Assembly: GCA_930367205.1 (NCBI GenBank)
Contig: OV884011.1
Coordinates: forward strand, 116,743,866-116,807,865
Source: Acanthosoma haemorrhoidale
Lineage: Eukaryota > Arthropoda > Insecta > Hemiptera > Acanthosomatidae
Reading direction: 5' to 3'
DNA length: 64,000 nucleotides
Shown here: positions 36,701 through 47,285 of the stretch, in pieces
Layout of the letters: every line of letters starts with the position of its first letter
Numbering within the stretch: the stretch's first letter is position 1
Position numbers and translations under genes: made by a program
The notes under the pieces: generated by a model
Database searches by the model: none
What the model was told of the DNA's origin: nothing
The model's input: only the letters and a program-made list of their open reading frames with translations

Positions 36701-39700
36701 GAAGTACTATTAACTATTGTTTTCAGTTTTCAATGAGAAAAACAATACACAGTATGTCTAGCTAACGTACCACTTATTATGTTAAAGTAATTTTTTATTT
36801 AATATGTATTGTTTTATATATACATAGTAAATTCACTAAACTGGCCAGTAAATGAAATTCTAATCAGCTTTACTTCAGTTTCTTTATTTAACTTGACCAT
36901 TATGAAGTATGACAATTATGATTTCTTATTAATCCTTCAAATGGCAAAATATCACTTTATTTAGTTCAGTACTAAAAAGTCATTTTTTCATTATAGATAA
37001 TACCATATGAGTGTGAATATCTTGGGCAATTATTGGGGAATCATTAAGATTTAAACACAAACAATTAACTCAGTTTTACAAACCAACATTTTACATTTTT
37101 TAAACACATTTTGATTTTTGAACAATGTTTATTTGTGGGTAAACGATTAAATAAAATTTAAATTATTATGAATAGCAGAAATGATTGGTTTTTATATAGT
37201 AACATGATGAAGACTTGTAATATCCGGAATACTACCAAGAATACTCCCCTACTATTGTTTGCTACAAGCAACAATAAGTCAATTGGTTGCACAGTGGACC
37301 GTAGAACTGTTTACTTGCTTTTAAAACGAGCTTCAGAAAATTTATTTAATTGATCTGCTGCTTAATCATTTTTTGATTTCTAGTGATGGGGGTAGAGTAG
37401 TCATTTGGCTTACAATTTTGGAATCCCTTTAAATTACATATTAATTACTATCCTCATGAGTCCTTTAATCAAGCTATAGACATGAAATTTTACATGGGAG
37501 GACTCATTTTGATGTAAGAAAGACATAAAAAATACAGCCATCTTCATAAAACATTAGTAGGTAAGTGTCATTAATTAAAATTTTAAATATAATTTTGAGT
37601 AGGATGTATCATCAAAGATATCTTGATTAATAATATGTGTTCTTGTTGATTATGCACTATAATAATCCAGTATCTTGTATGTTATGTTTTTGTCTATTTG
37701 AATATATTGATATTGTATGTTCTAAGCTTAGCCATATTGGTCTTTCCATATGTAATGTGTATCTAACAGTGTATTCTTTTGACTACTAATAAATATGTTT
37801 TGCCTTCTGTGCAATACTTTTTACAACCTACAGTTATGCATTGGAGTTTTAATTGATTATAACAACAAAGGTCATTAAAACTGACAATAAAATCTTTTTG
37901 CTACCATAACAAACTCAATCCTTAATGGTGAGGTGCAACCCACTTGCCTTGATTCTTTTTGTTATAAATCCTTAACAAATAGGAGGTTAAAATGCAAGAG
38001 TAGAAAATAAATATAATTTACTCCTCATCAAAAGTAATACAACACCTAGATATTTTAATCAGATAACCACTACACTGTATGAAAGTCCTTTAAAAATTTA
38101 AACCACAAAGATCGTGACATTAGAACTTCATCAAAGAACTTTGTTCCTATCTTCAGTTACCTTTAGCATCTTGGAAACCAAATCTGGACAAATATGAACA
38201 AGTACACATACATATATCAGATATCACCCTAAAATGTAGGTAGAAATATTTATAATACAATATAATAAGATGATATTTTATGTCTACACGTATTGTTTAA
38301 TGCACTTTTTTTCACATTTAAGTTTTTGGAATTATTTTAAGATTAATCACATTGTAGATACTATACCACTCTGTAATCAGTCCTAGAATTTGATTTGTTT
38401 TTGTTTTCTCTGAGATTGACAGAAATGCCTAGTAATGAGTTTGCTTCCTCAATCCATTCCAGCCCTTTGTGTTCTTTCAGGTCTTTCTGGTTCAATTTCC
38501 CCTTCCCCATAGTCAGAAAAAAATATCAAAGTAGTGTTGGTGTTCTTCTAAGACTCTTTTAAAGTTCATCTGATTTTCAATTCCCTTAAGCACACATGAA
38601 TCTATTGTGGGCAATTCCACTGAATTTGCTCATCCTTGTTACTAATGTTGCTGCACTGCTCTCTGTACTAGTTTAGAAATTAAATAATAATTAAGTTCTT
38701 AACAATTATGAATTCAGTTTGATGAAGCAGTAAGATATTTTATGCGGCTACATATATAGTATGTATATAGTATATACAACTAATTAATGCAACTTATCTC
38801 ACAGTTATTTTTTTTCAATTTTATTAAATGTAAAAAGCAATAATCAAAGTTTCTGATTTAGATAATAATTATCACCATATAAAAGTGCTCATAAACATAT
38901 AACTCTCATACAATTATTTTAACCACTAAATACTGAATCTATTAAGCAACTTAGATAAATTTCTAATGCAAAATTGAATGTGGAATGTAATGGAAAATAC
39001 TAAGGAAAGCCAATAACAATTACCAACTATTAATGAAGTTAATAAAACATGCAACTATTTAAGCATATTGGAAAAAAGTATTATCAAATAATTAATTTGT
39101 TTAAATCATTCTTGCATGCAATCTTGATACTACTGAGTGATTTTAAGGACTGATTTTCAATACTAAACTTATGTTACTACAGGGTGAATCACTTTTCTAT
39201 TGAGTATCCCATGATATACTCTAAATCAAACATTTATAATCGTTTCCAAGTACATATTTTGTGTCTCTATTATTTGAATACTGCCGTTATCTATTGGAAG
39301 AAATACAAAAACAAAATTATTTATAAACTAACAAAGAATTCCAAACTTAACATTTACAAAAATAAACTATGTCAAAGTAGAGAGGTCACTCATTTTTTAA
39401 AATATAATATAGATGGCCAGGAGGAGCTATTCAAGGATGGACAACCCTTATTCCATGGGGCCACTCTTTTCTGCTCTTAAAAGAAGTATGTAAATAGTTA
39501 AACCACAATAATCAAGTAAAATTTGTCAAAAGCTTTTAGTATGTTAATTAAATAATGTTGATGCTCCAATTACACTGAAAATACTTCAATTATTTTTATT
39601 GAAACTTCTTTATTGTGCTAAAATTACAATCTCCCTTATTAGGCAATAAGTAATTGTGATAAATGTTCTCATTTATACCATATTTACAATTTTCATTCAC

Positions 39701-41572
39701 TCGCTCATTCATACAGTATTTACAAACAGCCCCAAGACCTCCCAAATCCACATGGTTCTCCCCTCCCTTGCATGCAAAAGAGGAAGTAGAGTCTTGGGAA
39801 GTCCCCCATGCTCCTCCGTCAGCCGTGTCACCGGATACGAGCCAGTGAAGGTTGACAAAAAGCGCGAGAGCCACATACGCTCAGGACATGATTGGAGAAA
39901 CTGGCTATTGCCATGACTACCACTGTTACGAATTTATAGCAGGTCACGAGGCCACTGCTGTTTTAGTCTCCGAGAAGGATTATAGGGATGAATGGTGCAG
40001 TGCAGTGCTAGGAGATTAGGGTGGTTGGATAGGTTACCATGGAATTTCATGAACTTGGAAGGGATGAGTTCAAGAATGTAAGGTATATTAAGATCGTTAT
40101 GAAGGGTTTTGTTGCTGACGTAATAAGGGGCATTTACTATTGTTCTCAGGACTTTTAATTGAAAGGATTGGATACGGTTGATGTTCAACTTTATTGCAGT
40201 GTCCCATAGCTCTATTCCGTATGTCCAGATTGGCTTAAGTATAACTTTGCAAATTATTAATTTATTTTCTATTGAGAGATGGGATGTCCTTTGAAGTAGA
40301 CTGTACAGTTGTCCAAATTGTCCATTTAGTTCTTGTCTTTTTAGCCTCGTATGTGGGTTCCAGGTCAGCCGTTTGTCGAGATGGAATCTTAAGTACCGTA
40401 CTATCTTGGATACAGGGAGAGGAATGGAATTCAAAAAATAGTGGACAAGCCAGGCCGTGCGGCAGAGGATGAAGGTAATGTGGGAATATTTTGCTTCATT
40501 TACTTTGATCCACCATTGGTTTCACCAATGCTCGATCTCATCAAGGTGTTTTTGAAGGTTATTGGATGCTATATCGGGGTCTGGGTGAGATGACAAGACT
40601 GCAGTATGGTCTGCAAATGTGGTCTAGAAGGTTTTGGCAGTAGAGGAGACATCAGCGGTGTATAGGTTATAGAGGATGGGACCCAGGACGCTGCCCTGAG
40701 GAACTCCTGCTTTTATGGTGTAGTAGTTACAATATTCTAAGCCACAGCGGACTTGGAAGAACTGGTTTGAAAGGTAGGACTGTAGGATTAGGAAAAGGAT
40801 CTATGGTAAATATGTTTTGAGCTCGTAAAGCAAACCTGCGTGGCAAACCCTGTCAAAAGCTTGAGCTATGTCCAGAAAGGCAGCAGTGCAATACTGTTTG
40901 GTTTCAAGGGCTGAGGATATGTGATCAACAACAGGAAGGCCTTGTTGAGCAGAGGAATGTCGTAGACAGAAACCAAACTGGTGTGTAGGAAAAAGGTTTT
41001 TGGATTCAACAATTAAAAGTGGGCGTTTTAATAGGAGTTTTTCAAATATTTTTGAGAGGATAGGGAGTATGCTAATTGGACGGTAAGATGAGGTGTCATT
41101 GGATGGTTTACCAGGTGTGGCAAATAGGATAATAATGGAATCTTTCCAGAGGAGAGGAAAGTGTGTCATTTGAATAATGCAATTATAAATGTAGGTTAGG
41201 AAGATTATGGCTTTAGGAGGGAGTTGTTTGAACATTTGAGGAGTAACATCATATCCAGGGGATTTTCGGTAAGGCACATTTTTCAGAAGGTATTTGACCT
41301 CAGAGGTCCCATTTGATTGCCCTGTTTACTGACACTGTAATATTGAGAATGAAGTTTGTATCTAATAAAACAAACAAATTACCATAATTTAATCAAACTT
41401 ATTAAAAAAAAAAAAAGAGAACATAATATGTACTTTTATAACAATAGAATTACTTATATTTTATATACATGGGTACTCTTATTCAATACTTCTAATTTTT
41501 GGGTGTTGATTTTACCCGTTTTGGTGGGTCCTACAACTTCTTGGTATGGATCTTCATAGCCGTATAACTGAC
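27659..41572 (-). CDS. stac: Stac-like adaptor (SH3 and cysteine-rich domain protein), C-terminal exons
   Basis: Stac proteins are cytosolic adaptors that bind voltage-gated L-type calcium channels and act in excitation-contraction coupling and neuropeptide release. Exons in order are 41516-41572, 36043-36207, 33730-33744, 32437-32564, 32272-32354, 30152-30329 and 27659-27760. All splice sites are GT-AG and phases agree; the total from the first full codon is 726 nt (242 codons with the stop). The linker is Ser/Arg-rich (RRQKLNLRMKSLSLDSPEST, NRRLLSARNMRMSSVELPDD). SH3-1 starts at YVVLYNFKSRHSDELDLKAG and has the WW pair (DPDWWRGK) and GYFPSQYV. SH3-2 runs LQVKHNLQVGDN to VCPVKYLTAV, then TGA. 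The C1 zinc domain and start codon were not found and should lie upstream. The name rests on recognition of the SH3 pair. Confidence 0.85.
28430..28720 (+). mobile_element. LINE fossil (R1/I-like, RT C-terminal region)
   Basis: Plus-strand translation KLGKLHRLQRLLAVKICKDS, then LAGIIFIEMKTYKQTN after a stop. It resembles the C-terminal RT tract of R1/I-type LINEs (QRRLLLR..YRTVS...LAG..PI...). It lies in a Stac intron. The extent is uncertain. Confidence 0.4.
30152..30329 (-). CDS. stac: Stac exon, rest of SH3-1 and start of SH3-2
   Basis: 178 nt, acceptor TGTTTAG, donor GTAAGC, phase 2 to 0. Encodes AGYKVTVIDTSDPDWWRGKC, GRVGYFPSQYV and PLQVKHNLQVGDNMLLRDQ. The WW pair and the P..Y of the ligand groove are intact. 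Confidence 0.95.
30420..31100 (+). mobile_element. Tc1/mariner-superfamily fossil
   Basis: Broken translation includes RPLSLTDTD near 30620, VPSIAKKFTLPGCS near 30690, then TLVHTLNEDDPDRSIEFCE near 30780 and FQRRLIWSNKAVFK near 30860. This follows transposases that read NEDDPDRR.EFCEW....IIWSDEA.FKLNG, with the catalytic Asp changed. The right end is TTTCTGCGACACCCTGTA, a mariner-like terminal repeat, up to 31100. An AT repeat interrupts it near 30645. Intronic to Stac. Confidence 0.65.
31101..32271. other. Stac intron sequence
   Basis: No exon or transposon recognised. A run of 12 G lies at 32214-32225. Confidence 0.6.
32272..32354 (-). CDS. stac: Stac exon, start of SH3-1
   Basis: 83 nt, acceptor TTACAG, donor GTAAGA, phase 0 to 2. 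Encodes KPHRLLPTNLYVVLYNFKSR and HSDELDLK, the ALYDY-equivalent strand and RT loop of the SH3 fold. Confidence 0.9.
32437..32564 (-). CDS. stac: Stac exon upstream of SH3-1
   Basis: 128 nt, acceptor AATTTCAG, donor GTGAGA, phase 1 to 0. Encodes PSSPVHNRRLLSARNMRMSS and SSASTSPCPSP. The donor was placed at GTGAGA because it is the position that keeps the SH3 exon in frame. Confidence 0.85.
33730..33744 (-). CDS. stac: Stac 15-nt microexon
   Basis: CAGCTAGTAATAGAT between acceptor GACTGCAG and a strong donor GTAAGT. In phase with both neighbours it adds five codons across the junction (S-A-S-N-R), leading into SPSSPVHN. A 12-nt version is possible from the tandem CAGCAG acceptor. Confidence 0.6.
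33745..36042. other. Stac intron sequence, AT-rich
   Basis: No exon recognised. It contains a GC-richer patch at 33865-33935, a poly(A) run at 34760-34776 and a short (AT)n/(AC)n patch at 35570-35605. Confidence 0.6.
36043..36207 (-). CDS. stac: Stac linker exon, Ser/Arg/His-rich
   Basis: 165 nt, acceptor CTTGCAG, donor GTAGGT, phase 1 to 1. Encodes PHSPRRQKLNLRMKSLSLDS, then a low-complexity RRRAVATHSGHGSAHASSHS tract. Likely disordered, with many potential phosphorylation sites. Confidence 0.85.
36208..39592. other. Stac intron sequence, AT-rich
   Basis: No exon or RNA gene recognised. A 98-codon open frame at 39184-39480 (plus) has AT-driven composition and no domain. Confidence 0.6.
39934..40434 (-). 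pseudogene. Jockey LINE RT C-terminal part (remnant ORF, copy 2)
   Basis: 166-codon frame matching the C-terminal 130 residues of the copy 1 frame (RYLRFHLDKRLTWNPHTRLK, VILKPIWTYGIELWDTAIKL). It extends past the copy 1 stop with PYNPSRRLKQQWPRDLL, which suggests the family's true C-terminus. Confidence 0.88.
40801..41277 (-). pseudogene. Jockey LINE RT N-terminal part (remnant ORF, copy 2)
   Basis: 158-codon frame covering RT blocks 0 to 3: SGYD-like start, FPLLWKDSIIILFATPGKPS, SYRPISILPILSKIFEKLL, FGFCLRHSSAQQGL, and the block A-like AAFLDIAQAFDRV. It ends at TAG 40801-40803. The polymerase continues in other frames to 39934. Confidence 0.88.
41516..41572 (-). CDS. stac: Stac linker exon (57 nt)
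   Basis: Acceptor GTTCAG, donor GTAAAATC, phase 1 to 1. Encodes QLYGYEDPYQEVVGPTKT, which resembles the vertebrate Stac linker after the C1 domain. It lies only 208 bp upstream (in transcript terms) of an intronic Jockey LINE copy. Confidence 0.7.
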
Positions 41573-43414
41573 CTGAACGCACCGCATAATTATGAAAGAA
41601 AATAAAATTATCAGGCTACAGATTTAAAGACAATAGGCAAAAATGTGTCATAATGTACAATAAAAACTACACACATTTATATCAGTAAAATTTTCTTTGA
41701 TATTTTCAGTTTAAGAAAAATTTTCGCTTAAATAAAACAAAGATTCTTCTAGGTTAGTTGAAAGAGAAAAATGTATTAAAAATTAATCAGATCTATTGCA
41801 AAACATTGTTGATAGAAGATATTTCAGGAAAGAAATATTCTCGATGATTAACAATCCTATTTAACCTAACTTCCTTCCAAGATACAATATTTTCTAATTA
41901 TATTCTATAACAATGATATGAAAACCAATAAATTTAATACTAGTAAACAAGGAAACCCCAAAAAGGGAATCAACAATAATTTATTTCTTTGAAATTTAAT
42001 AGTAATTTTCATATGTTTAAGTGATTAAAAATGGTCAAAAAACTTTTTTGTTTTATTTGAAACCTGAAAATATGCCTCTGTCAGCAACACATATAACATG
42101 AGAAAATTTTGAGCTTTTAATGTCTGATAAAATTACTTATTTAATTTAAATGCCTGTAATATAATTATCACTTGTTTTGGACAATTTTATTTAGTAGCTA
42201 TTGAGTCCTGTTTGGAACAATATATTGCAGAATCATGTATGACGATGATCATGAATTGCTTAAAACATTCAGTAATAATAAGTAAATGAATCTCACTACA
42301 GTTTTTTTTAAGTATACTTATTGCAGATAGTTTATAAGCAGCAAGAGACTGCTGTTTTTATCATTATCTAAAATTGATAATTTTTTTTAAATATAATTAA
42401 TGTAATCTAGTTATAGCTTAAACCTCCTTTATTCTCTAAATAATTTTCCTAAAAGTGGCTACTTTAAAAATCTCTATAAAAAAATGTAAATGTATGTTAA
42501 GAGTGACAATTAGGGATTTATTTAAATAATAATATTTATTAATTTTTTTAACCAAATCATATAAGCATTCTGGTTTTTTCTCAAAGCCAATTGCTATCTT
42601 CCAATATTTTATCATGAATCAAAGGGACTTCTTCAGGGTGATACGATTGATTGATGTAACAACAATTTATAAGCTAAATTATATATTCAGTTCTGGGAAA
42701 AAATGTATTAGAGTAGTTTACACTAAATGTCTCTGATAGGAGTGGTTTTTAATATTTCTTAACTTTAACCCATATTTTATAGTTTTTAAAATATCACTTA
42801 GTTTCAGGGTTTTTCCAAAACCTCAGAATTTACCCTGTAAGTACACACATAATAGCACCAATAAACATGCATCCATCTGAAGATATCCACATGAAGTGAA
42901 TATGAAATATTTAGATAAAATAACTGCTTGTCAAAAGAGTTCAAATAACAAATAAACTAGTTCATAAATACATTTAATTATTGTTTATTAGGCACTAAAA
43001 GCAATTATATTTTAATGAAATAACTGCCTAATGTAAGAATAATTTTTTGCCTATTGTCTGCTGAAAGCATCGACATGATAGAAATTACAATTATCAAAAG
43101 CAAAAAGAGTCAGTAAAAATATAGACATAAAACATGCATTCTGTAACAAACATGTAGTGTTGATATAATTTATAATAAGCCTATATAGTTAGATTTTGTT
43201 AAACTGGATTTAGGTAAAAATTTTTCAAAATACATTAAAAAAATGATGAATTAATTAAAAGAAAATTGTATTTGGTTTATGCCTTAAAAATTCCAGGCCT
43301 GGTAGCAAAATTGAAAAATGAAAGAGAGAAAGAAAAAACTGCCTATAAACTATTAATTTAATTTGTAATTAAACTCAGTTTTTAATAATCAATGTTTTCC
43401 TTATTTCCTGATAG

Positions 43415-43464
43415 TGGGCCTGTAGACACAAAACACAGATAGTTCCTTCTGAAGAACTGCCACT
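43415..43464 (+). other. Candidate small exon, strand uncertain
   Basis: On the plus strand a 50-nt segment lies between a good acceptor (TTTCCTGATAG) and donor (GTAAGTATT). Only one frame is open, reading WACRHKTQIVPSEELPL. On the minus strand a CTTACAG acceptor opens SGSSSEGTICVLCLQAHYQE. Neither matches a family and neither phase joins the Stac exons. May be chance. Confidence 0.2.
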
Positions 43465-43475
43465 GTAAGTATTTG

Positions 43476-43477
<2 letters not shown>

Positions 43478-43522
<45 letters not shown>
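43478..43522. repeat. (TA)n microsatellite
   Basis: About 22 TA units, uninterrupted. Confidence 0.98.
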
Positions 43523-43524
<2 letters not shown>

Positions 43525-46104
43525 AGATAAATATATAACTTTTTTAGATCACAAGTTACGCTTGTTTATAAATTTTAATTAGTGTTGTTTCTGTGTAATT
43601 GTATACAGCAATAATTGAGATGAGTTTGTTCTAACATGAGTCCAAACTATCATAAAACTGGCGGGAGCATGTCCAGTACAGTAATAAACAAGTCGTATTT
43701 TAAAGTAACAGTAAAGACCTTCTGAAAGAGTCAACAGTCACAGATTGGAAAAAGTGTTCTAAATCTGTGATCAGGTAACACTTGGGCCTGCTCAGCAAAT
43801 AATCACAAACCAGTTTGATACTAGACCGTGATTCTGTGTTGGAACAAACGTTTTACATTAAAAAAAGAACCAAGCAATCTTTTATCCATATGTGTGATAA
43901 GCAATACCGGTCTTAAAAATTATTCAATTGATCTGAGATTAAAAATGAAATTTTAAACAGCTCCCCGATTACATGGTATATTTTTTGGTTAAGATATATC
44001 AGAATGTATGCAAAACGAAATTCCAAGTGGAAAATGTCTGCCCCCAATCTGGTAATTGAGCCACCTCTCTCGGCCTTTATACCTTTCTCAAGTCATAGTT
44101 CAGAAAATATTGAAGATTTAAAGTTCTAATTATCCCCATGGTGGAGGACATATTAAAAACTGTGTTTCAAAAATAAATCAATGATATTTCTATAAATAAA
44201 GTTTTGGGAGCTGACAATAGAAGTCAGGGTATTTAATATTATTCTAGCTGGATTCAAAAAGCTTTATTGTGACAATATGCCAGATATTAATATATTTTTT
44301 TAGTTATATTCAGTGGTCAATAGGTCATAAGAAATAAAAATCTTTGATATTATAAGACAAAAGTGGAAAAGCCAGTGATTCTTGGATCAACGTGTCAATT
44401 ACACAAAAATTGGTAAATCTATTTCTTGAAGTGAATATTTTCTTTAAGCAAACTTTATTGCTTTATATGATGAGAACAATATTCTATTGTATGGTTACTA
44501 AATTAAGATTAAATTACAAATACAGGGGTACCTACAGGATTACCTTTGTTGACACTGTGGATTTGTATAATGATTAATTAGGTAAGACCTATAAATAGTA
44601 GTATAAATATAAGTAGTATGTATGAAATATCATACAATATTCTAATTTTATTGAAATAGGCAAAATGTGTTGCTTTGTTTTGCATGTCTTATTATTAATA
44701 TTGAATAATCCTACTTAATGGGATTACCAAGCGCTTTGCCCCTTCACTAAAAAAATTGAAGGCCATGCTAGGCCCGCACATCACTCCAGTCTTGCGTCAC
44801 TGTAGATCTATTCCCCTTTTAATTTTAAATCATGAAAAAATATCTCCACTTTATCCTCCAATTTTCATCAATTTCATTAAAACACAAAACCTGTTGCGGT
44901 AATAGCGGTGGCATATAATCCCACTAGTGTACATTTTAATGATTATTGGTGAAAAGGAGAGTGATATGACCTGGAGACTACTAAGATAGCTCAGAAGGAA
45001 GGGTGGCTGAACTGAAATCAGAAGGTCCCAGGAGATGTTAGCATTATATTTTTTCTCTAATATCAATAATTGCTTATTCATGCCCCCTCCTATATAATAA
45101 AAATAACTACTTAAAAATCAGCAAATTAAAAAATATTTAAATGGAAATTGAATCAATCAAGTATTATTAACAAGAAGGAAGACCCACAATGGTACAGCCC
45201 ACCTCATCCACTTCTAATAGAGGCCAGCTGGAAATGAGCCTGAGTGGAAGTAACATCATTGATGTGGTAAATGTCACATTTGATTTCAAAAGAAGGCTAA
45301 AATAGCATTATAAAAAAAAAAATGCATACCTTAAATGAATACAATATTTTATTTATTTACTGTCAAACTCAATTTAAAATATTAACTTTTTTTTTTTAAA
45401 TAATTTGTATCTAGTTTGTTTAATGTCAATAAGATTGTTTTGTAAATTAAATTAAAAAAATAGAATCTTACCATTCATTTGTTATTTCTACCAAAGGAAA
45501 AGATGGGTAATAAAGAGAAAGAGATGAAATTAATATATACACTTTGGTGCCTGAACACAATTTTACCTGAAGGCAAATCTATCTGTTTTGCTTTATTTGA
45601 GGAAAGATGGTCAGGTGCTTTTGTCATTCTGAGTTTGAAAATGACACTTTCAGGTAAATTGTGTCACTTATAGAATGGGTAAATTTATATTAATGTTAGG
45701 TTGAATGAAGATAGAAGCCACTATAACAGAAAGAGTGTGATAGGTAGATGTCGAATTAGTCTGGTTGGATGCAAGCAATAAATTACTTTATATCCTTGAC
45801 TTTCCAATAACTTTTTCCTATTTCCTACTCAAGTAATATTTATCCTACTCAATCCTGAGGCATGATTTGTATAATTGCAGTTCATTTGTTTCCTTTATGT
45901 GATGCTATCGAGATTTACATGTTTCAATTTACTCATTTGTTGTGTTATTATATTCATATTATGTCATTTGTCTATTTTTATTTTTCACTACTTTAATAAA
46001 ATTGATAACTCAAGCAAACTTGGATCTATTTGGAGACAAATTTGAATTGAGACAGGTTGCATTGCCAAAACTATAATAGAAACAGGAGACCTAAAACTAG
46101 GATT

Positions 46105-46420
46105 GCCAACATACCAGTCCCTTGGTTTAAAGATCAGTGCAAGGAAACGATAAAAAACTACAGAAAAGTTTACAAAAATTTAAATTAATTTGATAGAAGT
46201 GAATGTTTAATTAAAAAGGAAATAGTAATTTGCAGATGAACAATTAGCTAATTGGCCCCAAGTGCTGTTGTTTGGAATAAAACCTGGATAATCACTGGTA
46301 ACTTCTCTCCTCTCTGGCTCATTGACTACTATAATAATCTATCACATTATGGAGTAGTCCCTATTTTAAAATCTGGAAAGGGACTGGAAAGAATGGCAGC
46401 TGTGATGACTTATACTTGAA
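46105..46420 (+). mobile_element. Possible LINE fossil
   Basis: Plus translation VPWFKDQCKETIKNYRKVYK and, 180 bp later, LSHYGVVPILKSGKG resemble the end of a LINE endonuclease (PWF....C) and the start of RT (..VPI.K.GK). There are many stops. Weak evidence. Confidence 0.3.
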
Positions 46421-47174
46421 AAAAATAATATTTTGCAAAACATCCAATGCGGCTTCCAGTAACAGCTGAAACAATAATTATTTTATTCTGTCATGTAATA
46501 TTTCTTTTTTGTTAACCAGAATACAATTTTTTTTCTATCCGCCTATCTAAAAAACAATGCTACTATGTTACACACCATATAGACAACCTTCTGAAGTATA
46601 TTTGTTTACAAAAATCCAATATTGCATTAAAAATATCAATTTTTTTGTCAAAATTTTACCTTCCCATTAACTTTACTATTTGGTTTGAAAAACACAAAAA
46701 TGGTGATGACTCCCCCGATCCATATCAAAATTTTTAGGGATCTAGAATAACTAAATTAGAAACAGAGATATAAAAGAAATATAGAAAGTTTATTTATGAT
46801 TGTCATCAAAATAAATTAGGTTTTTAGGGGTGCTGAAAGAGAATATAAAGTTTTATTTTACCTAACTTAATAAGCTAAGTTATTTAATAAGATCCAGCAT
46901 ATTTTTGTCTCACTCTATGTAAAGATACAAATCAAATGATTTCTGAGGAACACTATAATACCAAAAATGATGTTAAAAACGGAGTTTTGAACTTAAAAAT
47001 ATTATTAAGCTTGATAGTAAGATAAATGTAAAATAAGTTTTGATCTAGTATCACTAAAAAAAATATTATTAAACGCCGCTCTTTGTTAGATAATTATTTT
47101 TGAATGTGTTGCAAACAATATTTTATAACATTTTTAATTATTAATAATTAACCACCAAAGAAAAATATATATAG

Positions 47175-47285
47175 GCAGGGTCAGGACCCACTATAATAAT
47201 GTAATATCTAGTAGGAGTTGTAGGCAGATATCCCTACTAGATATTGGGGAGGTACTGGGGTTTGAGTCCCAATCCTGACAGTATA
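47175..47285. repeat. Imperfect palindrome with a 13-bp perfect stem
   Basis: AATATCTAGTAGG (47203-47215) and CCTACTAGATATT (47233-47245) are perfect inverted repeats 17 bp apart. Outer sequences GTCAGGACC and ATCCTGAC extend the symmetry. The right side contains GGTTTGAGTCC, which resembles a tRNA B box, but no A box or cloverleaf is visible. Confidence 0.6.

Larger units (their letters stand above)
39593..41307 (-). mobile_element. Second Jockey LINE copy, 5' truncated
   Basis: Clearly the same family as 8214-10925: the shared 3' UTR (39650-40020) and RT sequence align with few changes. It begins inside the RT domain (KSPGYDVTPQMFKQLPPKAI) and runs through YRPISILPILSKIFEKLLLK, QFGFCLRHSSAQQGL, LDIAQAFDRVCHAGLLYELK and, after stops, FADHTAVLSS (FADD expected). 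It finishes with KWN/TWNPHTRLKRQELNGQFG and ILELIPSKFMKFHGNLS. The 5' end at about 41307 has the abrupt truncation typical of target-primed reverse transcription. It lies in a Stac intron, in the same orientation as the gene. Confidence 0.92.

Noticed and set aside
39181..39600. TACAGGGTGAATC at 39180, considered as a mariner-type left terminus with the 98-aa ORF as contents
   Set aside because: No matching inverted terminus was found downstream, and the ORF has no transposase motif.
47258..47280. tRNA gene at the B-box-like GGTTTGAGTCC
   Set aside because: No A box, acceptor stem or anticodon arm can be formed.
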